Below, piece after piece: positions 58,319 through 64,000 of a stretch of 64,000 nucleotides of DNA. Numbering within the stretch: the first letter of the stretch is position 1; every line of letters starts with the position of its first letter. Source of the DNA: Streptomyces sp. GESEQ-35 (GTDB lineage Bacteria > Actinomycetota > Actinomycetes > Streptomycetales > Streptomycetaceae); contig NZ_JAFFSX010000020.1 of the NCBI RefSeq assembly GCF_017948485.1, forward strand, positions 62,001-126,000. Reading direction: 5' to 3'. The position numbers were made by a program, and so were the translations under genes. Under the pieces are notes generated by a model, which saw only the letters and a program-made list of their open reading frames with translations, made no database searches and was not told where the DNA came from.

Positions 58319-58870
58319 ATGACCGCGACCACCACGTCCACCCGCACCGCCACTCCACCCTCCGCCGCGCGTGTGGCACTGAAGTCCCCGACGGGCCGCG
58401 GCTTGCTCGACGGCGCCTGGTGGCCCCGTTCACGCGACCTGGCCACCGAGCTCCCCGCCCTGGCGGACGTGCTCGATCCGCTGTGGGGCCGCATCACCCG
58501 GGTCGCCGTCAATCCGATGCTCTGGCCCGTCGTCCCGCGCAAGGTGACCGTCCGCGACCGTGTACTGAAGGTCGGCTGGTTCACCCCTGAACTCGACCCG
58601 CACAAGCTGCTGTTGCTGTCCTACGGGACCGGTCGCTGGGACCTCCTGGTGATCCCGCCCGAGACGGATGCCGCGACCGCCGCCCGGTTCATGACCGCCG
58701 CCTGCGACCCGGACGGGCCCCCACTGACCGCCACCGGTCTCGTCGCCGCCGAGTCCGCACGCCACCACGACGCCGCCGTGGGGGACCGACCGCAGACCGT
58801 GGAGGAGTCGTGGGAGTACGAGGGCCCCGCGACCTCCACCCACGCCGTCCCCACGGTCGCGGGAACGTGA
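58319..58870 (+). CDS. DUF5994 family protein
   Basis: 183 residues. LDGAWWPRSRDLATELPALA, VLDPLWGRITRVAVNP, VGWFTPELDPHKLLLLSYGT and LVIPPETDAATAARFMTAAC are characteristic of this actinobacterial family of unknown function. ATG 58319 begins at the natural N-terminus. Its stop overlaps the GTG of the next gene (GTGA), giving a two-gene unit with a small membrane protein. Confidence 0.82.
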   Translation: MTATTTSTRTATPPSAARVALKSPTGRGLLDGAWWPRSRDLATELPALADVLDPLWGRITRVAVNPMLWPVVPRKVTVRDRVLKVGWFTPELDPHKLLLLSYGTGRWDLLVIPPETDAATAARFMTAACDPDGPPLTATGLVAAESARHHDAAVGDRPQTVEESWEYEGPATSTHAVPTVAGT

Positions 58871-59154
58871 CCGCCATGGACGCCGCGTTCACCGCAGCCG
58901 CGTTCCTCGTGCTGATCGCCGTCGCCGCGTATGTGATCCACCGCCTCAACACCCAGCACGCCGAAAGGATCGCCTTGCGTACCTACAGCCCCTCCCTGCC
59001 CGGCTACCGCGCCCCCGCCGAGCCGGGAAACGCCGGTACGCCGCCTCCCCAGCCGGTCGCCCCGACCGACCGGCACGACCATCGTGACGGGGGCCGCGGG
59101 CGGTTCCCGTCGCGCCGCCGCCGTGACCGCACCACGCACAAGCAGGCCCGCTGA
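58867..59154 (+). CDS. Small single-pass membrane protein
   Basis: 95 residues. One N-terminal helix (AAFTAAAFLVLIAVAAYVIH) is followed by a hydrophilic tail rich in Pro, Arg, Asp and His (RFPSRRRRDRTTHKQAR at the end). GTG 58867 overlaps the DUF5994 stop; ATG 58876 is an alternative. The basic tail would be cytoplasmic. Function unknown, probably linked to the DUF5994 protein by translation coupling. Confidence 0.65.
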   Translation: MTAMDAAFTAAAFLVLIAVAAYVIHRLNTQHAERIALRTYSPSLPGYRAPAEPGNAGTPPPQPVAPTDRHDHRDGGRGRFPSRRRRDRTTHKQAR

Positions 59155-59179
59155 GCCGGGCCGCGTCGAAGGGACCGCG

Positions 59180-59740
59180 ATGGGAATCCGGATGGCCGAG
59201 GTGTATCTGCGCAGGCTCACCCGGTGGCAGGCCGAACAGCAGCGGGAGGCCGTCGCCGATGTGTACGTCACGGCGTACCGCGGCGCCGCCGGGGCCGAGT
59301 ACCGGGACCGGAAGGGGTTCCTGCGCCGCTTCGAGCAGCACGTGCACCACGACGGTTTCGACATGGCCGTCGCCGACGCGACCGGCCTCGTCGGCTGTGC
59401 CTACGGGTACCGCCTGGAGCGCGACGGGGCGTGGTGGACCGACTTCCCCGTCGAAGTGACGCCTGAGACGGAGGAACTCACCGCGTCCGGGCGAGTGTTC
59501 GCGCTCACCGAGCTGATGGTGCTGCCCGCGCATCGCCGCCGCGGTGTCGCGACCCGCCTCGGGGACCTGCTGCTCTCCCGCCTCCCCAAGGACCTGGTGG
59601 TGGCCGGTCTGGACCGGGACAGGGACGCAGCCGGGATCAGGGAACTGCTCCGTACCTGGGGCTGGAAGCAACTGCCCGCCGCGGGGCCGGGCACGGAGAC
59701 GTCGGGCCGCGAGGTCTGGGCGCGCGGGCCTGTCCGGTGA
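59180..59740 (+). CDS. GNAT-family N-acetyltransferase
   Basis: 186 residues. VADATGLVGCAYGYRLERDG, VFALTELMVLPAHRRRGVAT (motif A, with the R/QxxGxG/A acetyl-CoA loop) and LVVAGLDRDRDAAGIRELLR are typical GNAT features. ATG 59180 is used; ATG 59192 is an alternative. It follows the DUF5994 unit by 25 bp and may be co-transcribed. Substrate unknown. Confidence 0.83.
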   Translation: MGIRMAEVYLRRLTRWQAEQQREAVADVYVTAYRGAAGAEYRDRKGFLRRFEQHVHHDGFDMAVADATGLVGCAYGYRLERDGAWWTDFPVEVTPETEELTASGRVFALTELMVLPAHRRRGVATRLGDLLLSRLPKDLVVAGLDRDRDAAGIRELLRTWGWKQLPAAGPGTETSGREVWARGPVR

Positions 59741-59762
59741 GCGGGCGCCGGGGCGGGCGGGC

Positions 59763-59945
59763 TCAGAACTCAGCCGTGTCCAGGTCGAAGCGCTCCGCAC
59801 TGACTACATCGACACTCTTCGACGCCGAGCCGCGGAAAACCCATGGAACCGCAGACTGGCCACCGCCCGAATGGCTGGTCTCCTTGGGAGCCATCTGAGA
59901 GCCAGCACTCTCCGCAAGGCCCTTCGAGACCACCCGAGACCATGA
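59763..59945 (+). pseudogene. C-terminal gene fragment of unknown family
   Basis: The frame reads VQVEALRTDYIDTLRRRAAE, NPWNRRLATARMAGLLGSHL, then LRKALRDHPRP and a stop. It looks like a genuine helical protein tail, but there is no start; the frame enters from the shadow of the GNAT gene. It may be a tail left by an integrated element, given the tRNA-like fragments directly downstream. No family can be named. Confidence 0.4.
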
Positions 59946-60002
59946 CAGTCCGACGCTCCGACCAGGGGAAACGCCATGGGCGCCGGCAAGATCGGCAACC
60001 GA

Positions 60003-60041
60003 CCTCATTCGGGACGGAGAGGTCGCGAGTTCAGAACTCGC
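60003..60041 (+). other. tRNA-Pro(GGG)-like fragment
   Basis: An anticodon-loop-like TTCGGGA is followed by GAGAGGTC and a T-arm GCGAG-TTCAGAA-CTCGC. The arrangement matches the 3' half of actinobacterial tRNA-Pro(GGG), with compensatory changes in the T-stem but a mispaired anticodon stem. No matching acceptor strands are present. It is probably a decayed tRNA copy. Confidence 0.35.
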
Positions 60042-60101
60042 AGAGGACAGCAGGCGGTTGCGAAGGGTCGCTCGCAGGCCGGCCACACCGTCCAAGCGCT
60101 T

Positions 60102-60131
60102 GGCCGCAGGTTCGAGTCCTGCCGGGGGCGC
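60102..60131 (+). other. 3' end of a tRNA (tRNA-Arg-like), possible attachment-site remnant
   Basis: GCAGG-TTCGAGT-CCTGC (60106-60122) is a perfect T-arm followed by the 7-base acceptor strand CGGGGGC. A 5' acceptor strand GCCCCCG, D-arm and anticodon arm are absent upstream. The preceding CCAAGCGCTTGG palindrome does not serve as an anticodon arm. Isolated tRNA 3' ends of this kind are what integrase-mediated integration leaves as att sites. Confidence 0.5.
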
Positions 60132-60324
60132 TTCGCTACTTTGCGTGTTTCCGCAGGTCAGGTGTGGCATCCAAGCTACCGATGACCTTTCCGAAGGCGT
60201 CACCCATGCAGTGGCGACCCTGAAGTGGTGTCTGGCTCGATTCGGCATCGCCGCAGATCGACGCCTATGCCGCGCCCTCACCGACGCCACAGAGCCGCCG
60301 CAGGTTCGAGTCGTAGGGGTGAAC

Positions 60325-60575
60325 TCCAGCAAGCGTTCCATCACGCACAGTGACGAATGCGTGACCTCCTGCGCGTCGGACTCCCGGTCGGCTTCCCGAC
60401 GGTGCTCAGCGACCCAGAGCACCACGTCCCGGATCACCGCGGCCTGCTGCCGGGTCAACTCCCTGCCCTCGGGCCCATCCACGACACAGATCTCGAATCG
60501 GAAAGCCGGCGGACGCCTCCGCCCGACCCGTCGCCCGGACCCCGCGGACTCACCGGCGCTGCGGTCATCATCCAC
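60325..60575 (-). pseudogene. Short ORF or fragment of an unknown conserved gene
   Basis: From GTG 60575 the frame reads VDDDRSAGESAGSGRRVGRR and then FRFEICVVDGPEGRELTRQQ, AAVIRDVVLWVAEHRREADR, a well-structured block resembling small proteins seen in Streptomyces integrative elements. Past about 60325 the frame runs without a stop into the antisense of the tRNA-like fragments, so the natural end has been lost. The nearby region 60576-60818 shows nothing. Confidence 0.4.
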
Positions 60576-60818
60576 ACCCTTCAGGCTGACGGACCCCGCC
60601 CCACCCCTGCACAACGGGACCGCGGACGACTCCTTCCCGTCCCAGCGCGACCGAGTCCGGCCGCCGCCACCCCTCATCCCGCCCGACGAAGTGCGATGTC
60701 TTCCGTATCCCCGTCACCGACCGCGCTGCCGTCGACGCTGCCTGCCGAACCGCAGCCGCCTGTCTGCGGACTTCGAACGACCCGTTCGACCGTCCCGTCA
60801 GGGTTGCTGCTGTGCGGG

Positions 60819-61440
60819 TCACTCCTCGGTGAGCCGCTGGGCGAGGCGTTCGGTGTTCAGGGCGCGGATCCCGGCGTCAACGGCTCCCCGGTCGGTGAGG
60901 TCGGTGCCCCGGGCTGCCAGGGCGGCGGCTGTCTCCTTGGCCGGCCCCCAGGCCGTGTGGTCGTCGAAGGCCACCTCAAAGTCCGGGAGTTGGGTGTCGA
61001 CGGCGTCGGCGACGGGGCGATCCAGCGGTCTTCGACGCCTCGCTCGGTGAGCGCGAAGCGGATCCAATCCTTGAGCACGCCGGGCAGGAGGGTGCGGTGC
61101 GCCTGGTCGAGGACGCCTTGCCGGGCAGCCAGTCCGTCAAGAACTGCGCGACTTGGGCGGGGCTCCAGCACAGGGGGCCGGTAGTGATGTAGTTCTCTCC
61201 GTAGTCGAGGGAGAGGTCGGCCAGGGAGCGGACCGTGGCCGTGTTCTCGCCGGGGGCGGTGGCGCGCCCCGTGGTGAACTCGGCGAGCAGGCGGTCGCGT
61301 TCCGTCTCGGACAGCTCCTCCTGGTCGGGCAGGTGGTCGCGGCAGCGCGATCAGGCCAGGGCGCGTAGGGCCACGTCCGTGAACCGGTGCCCCAGCCCGC
61401 CGCGTTGAGGCAACTCGGCGATGTCCCCTCCACACCGGTC
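60819..61440 (-). pseudogene. Frameshifted SEC-C-type protein gene
   Basis: Joined across frames: HRFTDVALRALA, an in-frame stop, LPDQEELSETERDRLLAEFT, TATVRSLADLSLDYGENYIT, VAQFLTDWLPGK, LLPGVLKDWIRFALTERGVE, then AFDDHTAWGPAKETAAALAA and ALNTERLAQRLTEE with a stop at 60819. This is the C-terminal region of a SEC-C-motif-associated protein of actinobacteria. It has at least two frameshifts and lacks its N-terminus. Confidence 0.65.
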
Positions 61441-61486
61441 GTGTGTCCCTCGTCGTCCGGCGCGCGATCCGGACGTCGCGCACCGG

Positions 61487-62269
61487 TCAGGAGTGGCCGA
61501 CCTCGATGCCGAAGATGCGGACCTCGCCGTAGTTGTCGTCGGCGCACGGCTCGGAGTTGTCGCAGTTGGCCTGGGTGTAGGCGCCTGCCTTGAAGTAGTT
61601 GGTGTCGCCGTCGTGGGAGATCGTGGTCTGCAGATCGCCGTTGTGGTACACGTCGATCTCCCCGTCCTCGGCCACGAACCTGGCCTCGAACGCGGTGCCC
61701 AGCTCGTAGTCGTCGGTGACGAGGTGGTGGTGGCGCTCGTCACCGTCGGTGATGTAGAGACTGCTGCCTTCGAGGCGGAAGACCGTGACGTCGTCGTCCC
61801 CGCCGTGGACCTGCGCGCCGACCAGCCACGGCCGTTCCTCGGGCAGCGCCGTGAACGCCTCCTTGACCACGAGGGTGTGGGTGCCGTCCGTGGTCGACCA
61901 TTCGGCCTCGTCCTCGCCGCCGTCGGTCATCTCCCGCAGCTCGGTGCGCGGGTAGCTGGATCCCGACGTCGTCACGCCGTTCACGGCGGCCCGGAATGTG
62001 ACCGCGTCGCAGTCGTCCTCGGCCCGGAACCAGGGATCGGCGGCGAAGGTCGCCAGCTCGGGCTGAGTGATCTCGGTCGGGTCCTCGTCCTCGCCGGTGG
62101 GCAGGGTGAGCTTCCAGTTCGTCAGGTCGAGGACCCCGGAAGGGTACGTGCATCCGGCGGCCGCCGGATGGTGCACGGCCGGGGTGTCGGCGTGCGCGGA
62201 CAGCGTGAACGTGGTGACAGAGACAGCTGCGGTGATGCCGGCCAGCAGCATGGTCCGAGTTCTGGGCAT
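61487..62269 (-). CDS. Secreted alginate lyase, polysaccharide lyase family 7
   Basis: 260 residues. A signal peptide (MPRTRTMLLAGITAAVSVTT...LSAHAD) precedes the jelly-roll domain. The three PL7 signature blocks are present: SSYPRTELREM (RxEL/VR), LVGAQVHGGDD (Q[IV]H) and NYFKAGAYTQ (YFKxGxYxQ). The VH variant of the QxH motif is usually linked with G-rich specificity. It would cleave alginate by beta-elimination outside the cell. ATG 62269 has a GGAGAT site. No alginate uptake genes are seen nearby. Confidence 0.92.
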   Translation of the reverse strand: MPRTRTMLLAGITAAVSVTTFTLSAHADTPAVHHPAAAGCTYPSGVLDLTNWKLTLPTGEDEDPTEITQPELATFAADPWFRAEDDCDAVTFRAAVNGVTTSGSSYPRTELREMTDGGEDEAEWSTTDGTHTLVVKEAFTALPEERPWLVGAQVHGGDDDVTVFRLEGSSLYITDGDERHHHLVTDDYELGTAFEARFVAEDGEIDVYHNGDLQTTISHDGDTNYFKAGAYTQANCDNSEPCADDNYGEVRIFGIEVGHS

Positions 62270-62543
62270 GGAAGATCTCCTCCTCGTCGACGGTGTTCGG
62301 TCCGGGCCGACGCGCACCGTACGCGCCCCGCCGGGGACCCCTCCCGAAACCCCGGTACCGCGTGGCCGGCGGAGCCGCTTTTCGGTCAGCTATGCGATCG
62401 CTTCCGGCCGGACTGCGGCTGCGCATGGGTGCGACTGATGAAGGCTCTGGGTAGACACCCCGTACGGTCCGCCGTACGCAGTAGGTTCGATCTGGCGCGC
62501 GGCTCGGGCCGTGTGTTCCGGAGTCGACCGAGGGGGAAGATCC

Positions 62544-64000
62544 GTGCGTTCCGGGGAGGAGTTCGCCCATCGCTATGTCCTCAAGGAGGTCATCGGCGCA
62601 GGGCGTGGCGGCGATGTGTGGCTGGCCCACGACACGGTGGTCGGCCAGGACGTCGCGCTGAAGCCGGAGCGGACGGACGGCGAGGGCGAGACCGCGGTGC
62701 GGCGGCTGTTGGGCGAGCCGCGCGCCATGGCCAAGTTCCGCGACCATCCCCACGTCGTGACCCTGTTCGACGTCGTCACCGTGGAGCCGGCCGACGGTGG
62801 GAGCGGGGCGGACACGTACTGGTTCGTCATGGAGTACGTGCCCGGCGGCGGCCTGGACCGGCAGCCGCCGGTCTCCCCCGAACGGGCGGCCCGCATCGGT
62901 GCCCAGCTCGCCGACGCGCTGGCCGCCCTGCACGAGGAGGGCATCGTCCACTGCGACGTCAAGCCCGCCAACATCGGCCTCACCCGGCGCGGTGACGCGA
63001 AGTTGCTGGACTTCGGAGCCGCCTACCGGGCCGGCGGCAGCGAGACCATCACGGTCAACGGCCCGTACAGCTACACCCCGGACTACGCCGCTCCCGAACT
63101 GGCCCGGGGCAACGTCCCCCGGCCGGCCTCGGACGTGTTCTGCCTGGCGGCCACCCTGCACGCCCTGGTCACCGGTGCACCGCCGCGCGGCAGCGAGCCC
63201 GAGGAGAAGGAGCACGACGGCCACCAGGAGGACCCGGACTCCTGGGAGAACACCGAGCGTCTGAGGCACTGGCAGGCCGAGCAGGGTGTCGTCGAGATGG
63301 ACGCCGACGCCGTGGGACCGCTGTACCCCGTGCTCGCCGCCATGCTCCGACGCGACCCTCGGCAACGCCCCGACGCCACCGAGGCCAGGCGGCTGCTGGA
63401 GGACGTCGCCGGAGCCGGTCCCAAAGCCCCTGGGGACATGGCCACACCCCCCGGAGACACGGCCACACCCGACACTGTCACCGGGCGCCGACGCCGGCAC
63501 CGGCCACTGATCGCGGCCGCGCTCGGCGTCGGCGCCGTACTGGCTCTGGGGCTCGTGGTCATCCCCGGCCACGGCGACGGCGACGACGGGAAGGCCACCT
63601 CCGTGTCCGGCCAGAGCCGGCAGGAGGAGGCACAGGCCCTGATCGGCGACCCGCACACGGCGGACGTGTGCGCCCTGGCCGACACCGCCGCTCTCGACCA
63701 GTTCGCCGACGGGGACGTCCACAAGGACGTGGACTACGGGAACTTCGACCGCTGCGACGTGCTCGTGGGCATCGACGACAAGACCCGGATCGACGTGTCG
63801 ATCCGCCTCCTTCAGGGCTCGCCGCCCGAGGGGGCCAAGCCCTCTCGCACGATCGGGAGGATCGGCATCCTGGAGGACGAGGCGGAGAGCGATGAGTGCA
63901 ACCGGCTGCTGACCGCCGACGGCAACACCGAGGACACCCTGGTCCAGATCCGCGTCAACATGGGCGAGGGCTCGGTGACCGGCGGCAACGCGACGCTGTG
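62544..64000 (+). CDS. Membrane serine/threonine protein kinase (cut by window end)
   Basis: At least 485 residues; the 3' end is outside the window. The kinase domain has YVLKEVIGAGRGGDVWLAHD (glycine loop), DVALKPERTD (ATP-binding Lys), GIVHCDVKPANIGL (catalytic loop with HCD in place of HRD), KLLDFGAAYRAGG (DFG) and YAAPELARGN (APE). A proline-rich linker, one membrane helix (PLIAAALGVGAVLALGLVVI) and an extracellular domain with paired cysteines (ADVCALADTAALDQF, FDRCDVLVGI, SDECNRLL) follow. This is the layout of an actinobacterial Hanks-type receptor kinase. GTG 62544 follows a GAGGGGGAAG site. Confidence 0.9.
   Translation, partial: MRSGEEFAHRYVLKEVIGAGRGGDVWLAHDTVVGQDVALKPERTDGEGETAVRRLLGEPRAMAKFRDHPHVVTLFDVVTVEPADGGSGADTYWFVMEYVPGGGLDRQPPVSPERAARIGAQLADALAALHEEGIVHCDVKPANIGLTRRGDAKLLDFGAAYRAGGSETITVNGPYSYTPDYAAPELARGNVPRPASDVFCLAATLHALVTGAPPRGSEPEEKEHDGHQEDPDSWENTERLRHWQAEQGVVEMDADAVGPLYPVLAAMLRRDPRQRPDATEARRLLEDVAGAGPKAPGDMATPPGDTATPDTVTGRRRRHRPLIAAALGVGAVLALGLVVIPGHGDGDDGKATSVSGQSRQEEAQALIGDPHTADVCALADTAALDQFADGDVHKDVDYGNFDRCDVLVGIDDKTRIDVSIRLLQGSPPEGAKPSRTIGRIGILEDEAESDECNRLLTADGNTEDTLVQIRVNMGEGSVTGGNATL

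Noticed and set aside
60060..60131. A complete tRNA gene ending at 60131
   Set aside because: Only the T-arm and 3' acceptor strand are present. No complementary 5' acceptor, D-arm or anticodon arm could be found upstream.
59763..60575. A single 270-residue minus-strand protein from GTG 60575
   Set aside because: Past about 60325 the frame translates the antisense of tRNA-like fragments and of the orphan gene tail, so the long ORF is accidental.

Overview
The window is high-GC actinobacterial DNA with dense genes and strongly GC-biased third codon positions. Streptomyces or a close relative is the best guess. The reasons are the families present (PucR regulator, SEC-C-type protein, DUF5994, small secreted proteins, regulator/SRPBCC/DHFR-like trio), frequent GTG starts, and probable leaderless starts. 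It reads like accessory or chromosome-arm sequence: small regulator-plus-enzyme cassettes separated by decayed insertion sequences and gene fragments. It holds no rRNA, no complete tRNA and no CRISPR array.

Layout. 0-2.7 kb: end of a 2-oxoacid dehydrogenase operon (E1 alpha, E1 beta, E2). 2.7-12.9 kb: a transposase relic, secreted small proteins, an FAD monooxygenase, an Xre/DUF2975 pair, and an XRE regulator divergent from a run of oxidoreductases (zinc ADH, SDR stub, cupin, aldo/keto reductase), then a PIG-L deacetylase. 13.4-17.1 kb: an ArsR-SRPBCC-DHFR-like operon with a probably leaderless promoter, an ISL3 relic and a membrane-anchored spermidine-synthase-like protein. 17.2-23.7 kb: a TetR regulator, a TauD-type dioxygenase, a complete NMT1/THI5-type ABC importer and an adenosine-deaminase-family enzyme. 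These are tied together by three copies of one TGAACC-type palindrome. This looks like one undescribed uptake and degradation regulon for a nitrogen heterocycle, and it is the best candidate for a novel system here.

24-33.3 kb: alpha/beta hydrolase, aldehyde dehydrogenase, NTF2-like protein and aldo/keto reductase under a second XRE regulator. The AKR 5' end has been duplicated and the copy is fused in an overlap to the ALDH gene. A phosphotransferase and a Phd/Doc-like pair follow; the Fic motif of the toxin is degenerate. 33.5-43.3 kb: NTF2-like protein, a coiled-coil/winged-helix protein, a full-length IS5-family element beside a broken VOC gene, a hydrolase/TetR pair, an Rrf2/SDR pair bracketed by two oppositely oriented halves of the same IS, and an AsnC-type regulator divergent from an amidohydrolase.

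43.3-53.3 kb: a decayed MerR gene whose two mirror-image MerR-type promoters survive, a SnoaL-like target gene, a lipoprotein hydrolase, DUF998 protein and PucR regulator with a duplicated leader segment, a DHFR-like protein, a YhgE/Pip-type membrane protein, and an HxlR regulator fused to a peroxiredoxin domain divergent from an enolase. 53.3-61.4 kb: a graveyard (nitrate reductase stub, DDE transposase, DUF1877, IstB, SEC-C-like protein, tRNA-like fragments) with intact methyltransferase, DUF998, STAS, DUF5994 and GNAT genes between. 61.5-64 kb: a secreted PL7 alginate lyase and a membrane serine/threonine kinase cut by the window end.
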